A stretch of 64,000 bases of DNA from Acipenser ruthenus (GCF_902713425.1 NC_081246.1:4037001-4101000); one strand, 5' to 3'. Counted from the stretch's first letter, positions 1 through 10,689 are shown. Made by a program: numbers and translations. Notes: generated from the sequence alone by a model not told the origin.

Positions 1-1779
1 CCTAGTGTCCTTAATTGTTCCTTAATTCACTCTACCTTTATAAAAATGTGCACTGGGATTGTGACACAAGTGTAAACCGCAGCACCATGGGAACAGTAAT
101 ATGATCTAATGTCTGTTCTTTCGTACAATGACAGTATAACTGTACTGTGGCTCATGCGTGTACCACGCTGGGCACCTCTGTACAGCATTAACAGTCTGGG
201 GTATACCAATTGTGCATATTATAATTAGGGCTGCTGTTTTGGAGGTTTTATTAATGGTATTTTTCTGTGTTTATGTTTTTTTTTGTTGCTATTTTTGAGT
301 TTTATGTAAATCGTTCTTTTTTTCCAGGGCTTTCATTTTTGATATTGAACCCTGATGGATTTGCACATCGCTGTGCCAATGTGACTTGGGACCAGAATGG
401 ACCAGATATGCCATTGCTGGGCCAACGTGGCCAGTTTTGCTGGGATAATAATATCTCACAACGTACACTAATCATCTGAACGTAATTCAACCTCTTTTCA
501 GTGTTTCTTACTTGAAACGTTTTTAGTATTTAAATAAGCATATTGGAGTATTTGTAATTTCTTTAAGAAGAGGCTGTGGAAAACTACACCGCGTTTATAA
601 ATGTAATATGTTAACGTGAAATTATTCCAGCAGGTTTCATTCGACTTCATGAAGCAAGATTAGTTCATAGAGGTTGATGCAAAAGTTTTGGCCGCAGCTG
701 TAAGCAGAAGTTAATTAGGCGATGTTTTTCAAGGCCGCTGCCTCTCAAGAAACTCTTAGAAATGAAAGTACAATCATTCAAAAACATATATATTTGAAAG
801 GCAGCCGTAATTAATGAGCGGTTCGCATCTGGCATGGTATATTTCTCATTAACGCGGGCTTTGTTGCGATGTGTTTTTTTCTGTTGTTCCGCCACTCGAG
901 TCGCACTTATCCGGGGAGAACATTTCCTCAAAGAGGCAGCCAAGAAAATAACGCGGGAGGCCCTGAGGGACGAATCGATTGTTTTGCGAGAGCCGCGCCT
1001 ATTGAACGCTTTGATGAGAGGCGTTGGTAGAAAAATAAGGAATATTGAATACAGTTGTTGTGCTTAATCCTCATTTCAGAAAGAAAAAAACACTCAGACA
1101 GAGCTAGAGAGAGAGAAGATGGAGGGAGGGAGGGAGGGAGGGTACACAGCTGGGGCCAGTGGCGTAGTCCTAAACGCCAACAAAATATAGATTTCTTAAA
1201 CAAAAATTATACAAATTCGCGTTTTATTTGTTTGTTGAGCATAAGGTAACATTTAATAGATAATGCATGCGATAATCCAGACATATTTGTCTTGTTTTGA
1301 AAGCATCTTGCGGATATATATATATAGTTGTTTTTATCGTGAATGTTTGATTTTTTTCTGTTCTTTTCGATTATGAGGTCATCACCAGCGTAGAATTCCA
1401 ATCACCACCACGTCATGTATAAACTATCACGTCATCCCCATGTGTTTGTTCTGCATTCAGTAACATTAGGAATCACACAAACGCGGTTATTTTTTTTATT
1501 CGTCATCAGTTTCAGAACTGTACAATTGTTTTTCAATGTATTTTTAAAGAATGTATCGGCTGACAGTTCTGGATAATTTAATTTTACACGACATTCTGAA
1601 TACATGTTTTTTTTTTTTTATCTCAGATATAAAATAAATAAATACATAAGAGGTTCTGGTTTTGTAAATTGTGAGAAAAAAACGAGCAAAACAGATACAT
1701 AAATAAATCGTTTATAACATTACTGTGTTTTTTGTAATAAATGTGTAGCACTTAGTTATATGGAGTGCCATGTGTAAAA
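1..1779. other. Region without a recognised gene
   Basis: No gene is supported here. The stretch is mostly AT-rich, with a short CpG-richer patch near 870-1020 and a GA-rich run near 1090-1145. Short open frames on both strands have no recognisable domain, no convincing splice context and no codon pattern I would trust. The CpG-richer patch could be part of a promoter of a gene outside the window, but nothing else supports that. Confidence 0.5.
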
Positions 1780-1990
1780 TGATGATGATGATGACCTCAG
1801 AATAGAATGTTCATTCCAAATGGCTCCAAAGTGCTGAGTTTGAAAATAAGTTCACATTCCTTTTGTTTCCTGACAGCATTAGTTCCATAGCACTGAACCA
1901 TCCCACGAATTGAGATGTCTTCTATAATGTGGTCATTTCTGCTAAAATGTCTGGCGACAGGAATGGAAGCTAGTTTGCTAGATACATACA
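1780..1990 (-). mobile_element. Penelope-like retroelement, 3' end fragment
   Basis: Read on the minus strand, the segment gives a protein tail containing RHFSRNDHIIEDISI, then a run with RKQKECELIFKLSTL and EPFGMN, followed by a stop and an (ATC/ATG)n run. This resembles the C-terminal end that follows the GIY-YIG endonuclease in Penelope-like elements (HFS..DH...D..I, R...E...I..L.TL.P.G.N). A second copy in the opposite direction lies at about 6309-6480. Only the 3' end is present. The family call rests on motif memory and could be another endonuclease-bearing retroelement. Confidence 0.55.
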
Positions 1991-2015
1991 GCTACGGGCA
2001 AAAGTTAACATCATC

Positions 2016-2994
2016 CTCTATATAGAATGAACTCCCTCAGCTTCATAGAGTCCAATGAAAGCTGCTGAATAATGTTCCCTTGTTAACATATTGAACTCCA
2101 CCCCCTCTATATAGAATGAACTCCCTCAGCTTCATAGAGTCCAATGAAAGCTGCTGAATAATGTTCCCTTGTTAACATATTGAATTCCACCCCCTCTATA
2201 TAGAATGAACTCCCTCAGCTTCATAGAGTCCAATGAAAGCTGCTGAATAATGTTCCCTTGTTAACATATTGAATTCCACACCCTCTATATAGAATGAACT
2301 CCCTCAGCTTCATAGAGTCCAATGAAAGCTGCTGAATAATGTTCCCTTGTTAACATATTGAATTCCACCCCCTCTATATAGAATGAACTCCCTCAGCTTC
2401 ATAGAGTCCAATGAAAGCTGCTGAATAATGTTCCCTTGTTAACATATTGAATTCCACCCCCTCTATATAGAATGAACTCCCTCAGCTTCATAGAGTCCAA
2501 TGAAAGCTGCTGAATAATGTTCCCTTGTTAACATATTGAATTCCACCCCCTCTATATAGAATGAACTCCCTCAGCTTCATAGAGTCCAATGAAAGCTGCT
2601 GAATAATGTTCCCTTGTTAACATATTGAATTCCACCCCCTCTATATAGAATGAACTCCCTCAGCTTCATAGAGTCCAATGAAAGCTGCTGAATAATGTTC
2701 CCTTGTTAACATATTGAATTCCACCCCCTCTATATAGAATGAACTCCCTCAGCTTCATAGAGTCCAATGAAAGCTGCTGAATAATGTTCCCTTGTTAACA
2801 TATTGAATTCCACCCCCTCTATAGAGAATGAACTCCCTCAGCTTCATAGAGTCCAATGAAAGCTGCTGAATAATGTTCCCTTGTTAACATATTGAATTCC
2901 ACCCCCTCTATATAGAATGAACTCCCTCAGCTTCATAGAGTCCAATGAAAGCTGCTGAATAATGTTCCCTTGTTAACATATTGAATTCCACACC
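2016..2994. repeat. Minisatellite, 11 copies of an 89 bp unit
   Basis: Eleven head-to-tail units start at 2016, 2105, 2194, 2283, 2372, 2461, 2550, 2639, 2728, 2817 and 2906, exactly 89 bp apart. The unit begins CTCTATATAGAATGAACTCC and includes a GTTAACATATTGAATTCCAC end. Units are almost identical (one carries CTATAGAG for CTATATAG; a few CCCC/CACC differences), so the array is young or homogenised. The last unit runs on into CACCGCTTGAAG..., which also follows a single diverged copy near 5975-6115; that copy looks like the unexpanded form. Confidence 0.95.
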
Positions 2995-3326
2995 GCTTGA
3001 AGTTTTCCAGACACTTAACAGAAAAAAATTAAAAATGTGACATTTAGAAATATATATATTTTTTTGCAATATCATTTTGTAGTTACATGATGTTAAATAA
3101 TAAAATATCTAAATTATGTTCATGTCGCTTTTTAAAAAAAATTGTGTCTCGATCCTAGAATTCTAGGTAATGCAAAACTTGTTTTTCCACAGCTGTAGAT
3201 AAGCAGAGAGAAAGAAAGGGATGAGAAGGGTAGATAAAAGCAGAGACAGAGGAAAAGAGAGGGGGATGTTGAGAGGGAGGGAGGGAGATAGAGAACAGGG
3301 TGGGATCAAAACGTACTTCTAAGACT
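2995..3326. other. AT-rich then GA-rich spacer upstream of the kisspeptin TATA box
   Basis: No gene seen. The first half is AT-rich; 3210-3300 is a purine-rich GAGA/GGGA run that ends about 30 bases upstream of a TATA box. The position suggests the proximal promoter of the kisspeptin gene, but no named binding site stands out. Confidence 0.4.
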
Positions 3327-3333
3327 TATAAAA
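3327..3333 (+). promoter_or_regulatory. TATA box, probable kisspeptin promoter
   Basis: TTATAAAA sits about 25-30 bases upstream of a stretch that ends in a strong splice donor (GGAA|GTAAGT at 3420/3421). The arrangement TATA box, short leader, donor fits a neuropeptide gene with a non-coding first exon. The next plausible acceptor on this strand followed by an ATG is the one directly before the kisspeptin start at 6794. Confidence 0.5.
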
Positions 3334-3356
3334 CCACGCAGCACAGTTACAAGCAT

Positions 3357-3420
3357 CACAGACAGACTGGAGAAGCGACCAACAAACACATCTGAAGAAG
3401 TGAAGCTTAGATTTCAGGAA
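3357..3420 (+). other. Candidate 5' untranslated exon of the kisspeptin gene
   Basis: The start is set only by distance from the TATA box; the end is the donor GTAAGT at 3421. No ATG is used in it. It would be spliced over about 3.4 kb to TAG|ATG at 6793/6794. This is inferred from signal order alone; a different gene or a chance match remains possible. Confidence 0.4.
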
Positions 3421-3518
3421 GTAAGTACTATCCATTTCTTATCATTCAAAACACACACATACACAACTCCAAAGCACCATCTCTTAACACTGAAGTGAAT
3501 GTTATTATTATTATTATT

Positions 3519-3746
3519 TGTTTATTTAGCAGACGCCTTTATCCAAGGCGATTTACAGAGACTAGGGTGTGTGAACTATGCATCAGCTGCAGAGTCACTT
3601 ACAACTACGCCTCACCCGAAAGACGGAGCACAAGGAGGTGAAGTGACTTGCTCAGGGTCACACAATGAGTCAGTGGCTGAGGTGGGATTTGAACCGGGGA
3701 CCTCCTGGTTACAAGCCCTTTTCTTTAACCACTGGACCACACAGCC
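3519..3746 (-). mobile_element. tRNA-derived SINE, family A
   Basis: On the minus strand it starts GGCTGTGTGGTCCAGTGG (box A-like), has a GGTTCAAATCC box B about 45 bases on, and ends GGATAAAGGCGTCTGCTAAA, the tail shared with L2-like LINEs. Full-length sister copies lie at 12428-12655 and 36424-36652. It sits in the presumed first intron of the kisspeptin gene. Confidence 0.85.
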
Positions 3747-4223
3747 CTCCACACAGAATGTGTTAGAAAGCTATCAGTAGATTGTGCAGGGAGACGCTGG
3801 TCTATGCTTGAATGATCGAATCATTTATAGACCTTATTTTTCAGAAGCCTCATTTGTTGTTTTCTTTTGAAAGGTTTCAAAGGTGCAGTTTTGAAAGGAA
3901 CACACTTTTTTTTTAACCCGACAGGGTAGTATTTTGTATATCACGGATGTAGTTTTTTCTTCAGTTGGGTTTATATTTTTTGATAAGATCTATGCATATC
4001 CGTGTGCACATTTCTGAGAACACCCCATTGCTTCTGTTATTTTTTATTTTTATTTTAAAAGCTGATTTCACTGTTATTTATTTATTTATTTATTTATTTA
4101 TTTTGCATAAAAAGGTTTGGAATGTGCAGTTTTGAAAGAAACACATAGTATAGCAAGCTTTATTTTAAAAAAACCCGATGTCTGTACTGCACTACATTTA
4201 AGAAATCCATCTTCCACTCAGAG

Positions 4224-4595
4224 TGGTACTGTTGTTGTATCCTGGGACACTATCACCCTTCATTTAAATATGCTTTATTTTGCTCTTATCTGCCCCCTAT
4301 TTTACTGCATTTAATCCTGTACTTCAGAATACTGTAATCTGCCAAGTGTTTAACCTGTAGTACTTTGTATTTAATCACATCCTGATGTAACTATCACTAT
4401 TTAATCATATCCTGATGTAACTATCACTATTATCTGCTGTATTATTGAATTGTGGTTTGTCACACTTGTACTTTGCTTGAACAAAAGTTATTGTATTTCT
4501 TGCTCTTATTGTATTACTTGTATTGTAACACTTGAAATGTATTTGCTTACGATTGTAAGTCGCCCTGGATAAGGGCGTCTGCTAAGAAATAAATA

Positions 4596-4596
<1 letters not shown>
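4224..4596 (+). mobile_element. L2-like LINE, 3' UTR fragment
   Basis: Matches in inverted orientation the 3' UTR of the LINE copy at 5120-5905 (same ATCCTGGGACACTATCACCC block and the repeated ATTTAATCA.ATCCTGATGTAA block) and ends with GTAAGTCGCCCTGGATAAGG and an AAATAAATAAT tail. No coding part remains. Confidence 0.8.

Positions 4597-4679
<83 letters not shown>
4597..4679. repeat. (AAT)n microsatellite
   Basis: About 80 bases of AAT repeats grown from the poly-A-like tail of the LINE fragment just before it. Confidence 0.95.
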
Positions 4680-4682
<3 letters not shown>

Positions 4683-5055
4683 GTTCTGTGTATATCAGAA
4701 ACGTATCCAATTCGCTCTATATTTCGGATAAGATGTATTAGAGCACCCCATTGCTTCTGTGGTTTAGATTTGCTGTGCGTATGAAATCAAACCACTAGAA
4801 CTGAACACCTTGGGAAACAGTTAAATTAAGCAAACTAGTGATCGTAATGGATAACTGTAAGAGAAATGAAGGAACACAGAGCCGTGTGCGGTAAAACGCA
4901 GGAGAGACTTTTCAGAAGTTGTTTAAGACGCGTGATTGAAGCACAGAGCGGTCTCGCATTTTCACACACGAGCGTGTTTCTGCATCGCTGATTGCTGAGC
5001 GGAAATTGAAATTCTCACACCAAGAAGTGTTTTCATGCAGGCGGGTCTATAAGGA

Positions 5056-5119
<64 letters not shown>

Positions 5120-5122
<3 letters not shown>

Positions 5123-5905
5123 TTCTTAGCAGACGCCCTTATCCAGGGCGATTTACAATCGCAAGCAAATACATTTCAAGTGTTACAATACAAGTAATAC
5201 AATAAGAGCAAGAAATACAATAATTTTTGTTCAAGTAAAGTACAAGTTTGACAAACCACAATTCAATAATACAGCAGATAATAGTGATAGTTACATCAGG
5301 ATATGATTAAATATTGATAGTTACATCAGGATGTGATTAAATACAAAGTACTACAGGTTAAACACTTGGCAGATTACAGTATTCTGAAGTACAGGATTAA
5401 ATGCAGTAAAATAGGGGCCAGATAAGAGCAAAATAAAGCACATTTACATGGAGGGTGATAGTGTCCCAGGATACAAACAGAGGAGTTCTACAGGTGCTGT
5501 TTGAAGAGGTGAGTCTTAAGGAGGCGCCGGAATGTGGTCAGGGACTGGGCAGTCCTGACATCTGTAGGAAGGTCATTCCACCACTGCGGGGGCGAGGGTG
5601 GAGAAGGAGCGGGCTCTGGAGGCAGGGGAGCGTAGCGGAGGTAGAACCAGTCTTCTAGTGCAGGCGGAGCGGAGAGGTCGAGTGGGGGTGTAGGGAGAGA
5701 TGAGGGTCTGGAGGTAGCTGGGTGCAGTCTGGTCAAGGCATCTGTAGGCGAGTACAAGAGTCTTGAACTGGATGCGAGCGGTGATCGGGAGCCAGTGGAG
5801 CGAGCGGAGTAATGGAGTAGCGTGGGAGAAGCGAGGCAGAGAGAACACCAGGCGGGTGTTGGATACGAGCAGTGACACATCTTGAGGGGTCCTGATACAT
5901 CCACA
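5120..5905 (-). mobile_element. L2-like LINE, 3' end with last part of the reverse-transcriptase ORF
   Basis: The minus strand encodes a run containing HATPLLRSLHWLPITARIQF, LAYRCLDQTAPSYLQ, ARSFSTLAP and WNDLPTDVR..LTTFRRLLKTHLF. This order is the usual C-terminus of L2/CR1-type non-LTR reverse transcriptase ORFs. The matching pieces lie in two neighbouring frames, so the copy is frameshifted. The 3' UTR ends in the GTAAGTCGCCCTGGATAAGG motif followed by an (AAT)n tail read as (ATT)n at 5056-5119. The 5' part is missing, as is common after incomplete reverse transcription. Confidence 0.85.
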
Positions 5906-5974
5906 CTCTCTAATCCTCGAATATTTTGTTACTGAATTCCTGTTCTGTACGTAACGTTACTGTGGAACAGTTTA

Positions 5975-6115
5975 GCATCACCTCCCCCTCTGTGGAATGA
6001 ACTCATTTTGCTTCACAAAGTCGAATGAAACCCGCTGAATGATGTTACGTTAACATATTGAATCACACACCGCTTTGGAGTTTTCCAGATACTTCACACG
6101 AAAAACTGACAGCAA
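5975..6115 (+). repeat. Single diverged relative of the 89 bp minisatellite unit
   Basis: Contains CCCCTCTGTGGAATGAACTC, AAAGTCGAATGAAACC, GCTGAATGATGTTACGTTAA and CACACCGCTTTGGAGTTTTC in the same order as the unit at 2016-2994 and its right flank. It is one copy and differs at many sites, so it is an older paralogous locus, not part of the array. Confidence 0.8.
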
Positions 6116-6213
6116 ACCATCTGAACTATATAACCCGACACACTACCGCACTGCTATTACGTCTTCCGGTAGACTTTTGCGATATAATTTCTTTGCTTGT
6201 TAAAATAAATATC

Positions 6214-6215
<2 letters not shown>

Positions 6216-6300
<85 letters not shown>
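6216..6300. repeat. (TA)n microsatellite
   Basis: About 80 bases of perfect TA dinucleotide directly before the second Penelope-like fragment. Confidence 0.97.
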
Positions 6301-6305
<5 letters not shown>

Positions 6306-6308
6306 TTT

Positions 6309-6457
6309 AGCAGAAATGACCACACTATAGAAGACATCTCAATTTGTGGGATGGTTCAATGCTATGGAGCTAATGCTGTCAGGAAACAACAGGAATGTGA
6401 ACTTATTTTCAAACTCGGCACTTTGGAGCCATTTGGAATGAACATTCTATTCTGAGG

Positions 6458-6503
<46 letters not shown>

Positions 6504-6700
6504 CATCCTGGAATTTTGTTTATAAGACGACTTGTTTGTTTTTTATTGTGTGTTTTTTTGTATTCAGCCGATGAAGGGCTTGTAGTCCAAAACATCCTGA
6601 TAATTGATTTGTAATCAATTATTCTACCTTTTTAAGTACCTGAAATATCCTTTTCTCATTTTTCTTTTTTCTTATTGATCATTTTGGTACACAGCCGTTT
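6309..6700 (+). mobile_element. Penelope-like retroelement, 3' end fragment
   Basis: Plus-strand copy of the element seen on the minus strand at 1780-1990: SRNDHIIEDISICGM, then RKQQECELIFKLGTL and EPFGMN, a stop, an (ATC)n run at about 6459-6500, and a downstream part with GATGAAGGGCTTGTAGTCCA AAAC, typical of such 3' regions. The two copies are inverted relative to each other and about 4.3 kb apart. It lies in the first intron of the kisspeptin gene. Confidence 0.55.
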
Positions 6701-6721
6701 TCCTTTTTCTCAAACTATATA

Positions 6722-6784
<63 letters not shown>
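6722..6784. repeat. (ATT)n microsatellite at the kisspeptin acceptor
   Basis: About 60 bases of TTA repeats ending nine bases before the kisspeptin start codon. If TAG|ATG at 6793/6794 is the acceptor, this T-rich repeat serves as its pyrimidine-rich tract, so repeat length could affect splicing. Confidence 0.9.
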
Positions 6785-6785
<1 letters not shown>

Positions 6786-6793
6786 TAACATAG

Positions 6794-7200
6794 ATGCGTC
6801 TCTTCAGGATGAGGCTCGTGTTCTCTGTGATCACCTTAGCAGCCTGTCTCGAGATCAGCCTGACAGCGTTCCTGTCGCGACACGCCGGCCTCCCAGACTA
6901 TGACGTCACAGGTCAGTACTATCTGCACTGTAAGGGTTGAATCGGAAACAGAAGCGGGTCTTTCATATATATGATTAAAGAATGGAGATTGCGTGTTTGT
7001 TTCTGTCTAGTCTTAGCGTGTCGATGTTAAAAGCAAGTTAAAAGTCATTTATTCAACGGAATGCCATTCAAATATAAATCAAAGAATCTTATTATAGTTT
7101 TATTTGTTTAAAAATTCGGATTATTTGTACATGATTGTGTTAATAATTATATAATGTTATGTTAACGGCTTCGTTCCTAGGCAGTGAATTGAAGAAAAAA

Positions 7201-7262
<62 letters not shown>

Positions 7263-8115
7263 TAGTGTTCAAAAGTCTGGAAACAACCAATTATTTGTAG
7301 CCTCTCTCAGACCCCTGTATCTCTGAATAGATAACCGTCTCCTCTTTAAAAAATATGCTACATATTTTAATGAGCAAGACAGGTCTACCGGAAGTCATAA
7401 TTCGACCTCTCACAAGTCGACTGGTCCCCGGAAATGGTCTCCTGTTTCCAGGACAGCATCACCATGGGGACGGGGAGTTTGTGGCTGGATGACGTCACTC
7501 AGACTACCCGCTCACTAAATATCTTGGGTGTCCCTGAATATAAAAAAATCGCCTCCTCTTTAAACATACACAAGATATTTTAACAAAGAGTTTCTCCCAC
7601 GAGTGCTGTGGTACCCCAAATATGACCCATTGACACCAGGTCAGTTCTGTTCATTTGATAAACCCCTTTCTTTCCTTGATAAAGTTTTGCATTTTCAAGT
7701 TGAGACAATAAACAAACTAAAAAGTAACATCATTTAGTCTGTTCTGCACACAGATTCTCTGAGTCTGTGCTGTTGTTTATTGTCTGTCCTGCACATGGAT
7801 TCTGTCTCTTCCTCAGAGGGTCTGGACAGCACTGAGCTGGGCGTGTGGGATCTGATCAGCCTGCAGTGTGGACAGGGAGGAGGGGGGTCTGGGGGCCCCC
7901 GAGAGAGGGACCGTCGCTCCCCAGCCCGCTGGGACTCAGACCCGGGGAGAGAGAAGAGGCGGCTGCGCCAGGACGGCTACAATCTGAACTCGTTCGGGCT
8001 GCGCTTCGGCAAGCGGGACACCAAGTTCAACTGGAACTCGTTCGGGCTGCGCTTCGGGAGGAAGAGGGAGGAGGGGGAGCTCCAGACTGCCAGGAAAACA
8101 ATGAACCCCACCTGA
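6794..8115 (+). CDS. kiss1: Kisspeptin precursor with two RF-amide cores
   Basis: Neuropeptide precursor; its amidated C-terminal decapeptides would activate kisspeptin receptors (GPR54 type) that drive GnRH neurons. Coding exons are 6794-6911 (donor CAG|GTCAGT) and 7817-8115 (acceptor TTCCTCAG), phase 1, giving about 138 aa. Residues 1-25 form a signal peptide; an in-frame ATG at 6809 is an alternative start. Residues 94-103 are [10 protein letters not shown] followed by GKR (amide donor plus dibasic site). Residues 110-119 are [10 protein letters not shown] followed by GRKR. Both end in the NSFGLRF hallmark of KISS1-type peptides (human core [10 protein letters not shown]). The two cores lie in a 48 bp (16-codon) tandem duplication that shares 23 identical bases (7987-8009 and 8035-8057). 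Vertebrate precursors normally carry one core. Which kiss paralogue this is cannot be settled without its neighbours; no usual syntenic gene (golt1, ren) is in the window. Confidence 0.85.
7204..7259. repeat. (TC)n microsatellite
   Basis: Perfect CT/TC run in the intron between the two kisspeptin coding exons. The rest of that intron (6912-7816) holds nothing else I can name. Confidence 0.95.
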
Positions 8116-8125
8116 TGAGACACAC

Positions 8126-8832
8126 ACACTGACACACACACACAGGTACAGACACACTGACACACATACACAGGTACAGACAGACAGACACACACACACA
8201 GGTACAGACACACTGACACACACACACACACAGGTACAGACACACTGACACGCACACACATACACAGGTACAGACAGACAGACAGACACACACAGGTACA
8301 GACACACTGACACACACACTGAGACACACACACACAGGTACAGACAGACACACACACAGGTACAGACAGACACACACGCGCACACACACAGAGGTACAGA
8401 CAGACACACTGACACACACACAGAGGTACAGACAGACAGACACACACACACACACACTGACACACATACACTGAGACACACACACAGAGGTACGCACAGA
8501 GGTACAGACAGACAGACACACACACTGACACACATACACTGAGACACACACACAGAGGTAGACAGACACACACACAGAGGTACAGACAGACACACACACA
8601 CACACACACACACAAGTACAGACAGACACGCACACACACACACAGAGGTACGTGCAGACAGATAGACACACACTGACACACACAGAGGTAGACAAGCAGA
8701 CAGACAGACAGACACACAGGTACAGACAGACAGAGAGAGACAGACACACACACAGGTACAGACACACACACACACACAGGTACAGACACACACACAGGTA
8801 CAGACACACACACACACACAGGTACAGACATC
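8126..8832. repeat. CA/GACA-rich simple-sequence block in the kisspeptin 3' UTR or flank
   Basis: Starts about ten bases after the kisspeptin stop. Made of ACACAC runs, GACA/CAGACAGACA runs and a recurring CACAGGTACAGACA unit, about 700 bases in all. On the minus strand it leaves long open frames of Cys-Val-Cys repeats, which are low-complexity shadows and not genes. No AATAAA is seen close behind it. Confidence 0.95.
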
Positions 8833-9747
8833 ACCAGTGAAGTGTGGAACCGATGGGAATAATGAATCACGGGAAAACAGATCTGTAATCTTTTCCATTT
8901 CTCTTTTATTGTCTACATCTACGTTTCATGAATGTATAATATGCTGAGTACATGAAACACACTTTCAAATTCTTCAGGGGGCCCTAACCACACTATTATA
9001 CAGCGTGAAACAGCACACTGTAGTAAAACTAATAAGACATCTTACACTGTTAAAGTACATGGGAAACACTGGAACGCAGTCAGATGCCTGGTAACACTTC
9101 ATTAATTAACATAAAAACATGCACCTACAGACAGGATATCCTCTACAGAGTGAAAGTCTACAGCTAGCACCAAAAAGATCACATCACCTACAACCCTAGG
9201 GGTGAAACATTTAAAAAAAACAAACTATATCCACATCATTTAGACTTTTTATAACATCGTGTAATCAAATAAACTACCTGATGATATTGCAAAAAGTCTA
9301 CCGGAAACCGTAACAGGAGTACAGTAAAATTATACGTTTTTTTTTGTTAAATAGAGAAAACTACACAGCGGTATGGAATTCAAAGTGAGTTAACTCATTT
9401 AAAGACCTCTCTGAATAACTTCCTGTTGATTTTCCGAGACATCTCTAAACGGACCGGAAGTCCTTTCCAGAGTCAGTACCACGCTAGCGAAACATTATTT
9501 TAAAAAGAGGCCTGTAAGTTAATTTGAGAGAGCTCTGCTTAACCTTTAGATAAATCACAACGGTGTGTTTAAAACAGTTTATTTACAGAGATCTCAAATT
9601 CACTTAAAAACACGCTGCAATTGCAGCTCCCTGCTGTCTTTCTGAAAACGTTGCCAGTCCAGTAGCTCCCAGGACTGCCCTCAGAGGCACATTGGTCAAG
9701 GCAGCCACAACGCAGAGGAAAATTGTCCAGTTACAGGGACACCTGCT
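8833..9747. other. Region without a recognised gene
   Basis: AT-rich sequence with no coding signal I can support. Holds one copy of the short TCTACCGGAA motif (near 9298) also found near 6165, 7384 and 60258. Confidence 0.5.
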
Positions 9748-9975
9748 CCATCAAGCAGCTTCTTGAAGGATCCCAGGGTGTCGGCTTCAACAACATGACT
9801 GGGGAGTTGGTTCCAGACCCTCACAATTCTCTGTGTAAAAAAGTGCCTCCTATTTTCTGTTCTGAATGCCCCTTTATCTAATCTCCATTTGTGACCCCTG
9901 GTCCTTGTTTTTCAGGTTGAAAAAGTCCCCTGGGTCGACATTGTCAATACCTTTTAGGATTTTGAATGCTTGAAT
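9748..9975 (-). mobile_element. Interspersed repeat with CR1/L2-like tail reading (minus strand)
   Basis: Read on the minus strand it carries a decayed ILK.IDNVDPGDFFNL reading and the block ending CATCAAGCAGCTTCTTGAAG on the plus strand. The same block recurs at 62461-62600 (minus) and, in part, at 20345-20460 and 25195-25330 (plus). The VDP..FF pattern resembles the end of non-LTR reverse-transcriptase ORFs. Exact family not identified. Confidence 0.5.
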
Positions 9976-10689
9976 CAGAAAAAAACTTATTTGAAGACGG
10001 AGTTTTACTTAGGTGTACTTGTATTTAATTTCCTAGTTGAGGACTGAAACAGAAAAACAACATGTGTGAGAAATACTTATAAAACCTGTGAAGATTATGC
10101 TTTGCTAAAATAAATTAATTGCTTAAATGATCCAGTTTTTTATTTATTTTTGGTGGGGTGGGTGAGGGTGGTGGTTGGGGTCCTGGAGATATTCCATGAG
10201 AATTTAACCTGCTTTATATGTATTACTAAATATCATCAAGGAAGTCATCGATCTTCCAGTAACCACTGCAGAAACGAGCGTCCGGTTTCTGTTTCAAGTT
10301 TGATTAAAACCTATCTACGAAACCTCTATGACCGATCCTCGTCTGAGTGTTCTGCTTGTAACGGCAACTGAAAAATCATTGGTGGTAAACCAAAAGAAAC
10401 TTGATTTTGATGTCCTGGTTGATATCTTTGCAAAAATGAAGCCTAGGCGATAGCCACTGCTTCACTAGGTTTATTTATGCAATGCCAGGCTTGTTTAAGT
10501 TTGTTGCAGTGTTATTATAATTATGGAGAAGGGGGGGGGGGGCTAAATGCATTCATTGACCCCCCCCCCCCTCTCCTCCCAAGCGTTTTGTGAAGTAACG
10601 TCTCTGAATGACTCAAAACTCACATTATATAGGTTGTGTACAGCACAGGGCTACAATAATTTGCAGCCCGTTTGTCACTTCCTAGAACC
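9976..10689. other. Region without a recognised gene
   Basis: Short open frames only. Contains a G-run and a C-run facing each other (about 10534-10542 and 10560-10571), possibly able to pair, and otherwise nothing I can name. Confidence 0.5.

Noticed and set aside
665-1203. Overlapping open frames on both strands near a CpG-richer patch
   Set aside because: No domain, no splice context, no codon bias beyond local base composition.
3510-3750. tRNA gene candidates from box A/box B matches in SINE heads
   Set aside because: The cloverleaf is degenerate and the matches are part of multi-copy SINEs.
6210-6330. Open frame with Tyr-Ile repeats
   Set aside because: Translation of a (TA)n microsatellite.
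7936-8898. Long minus-strand open frames rich in Cys, Val and Ser
   Set aside because: They lie wholly in CA/GACA simple repeats after the kisspeptin stop; low-complexity shadows, not genes.
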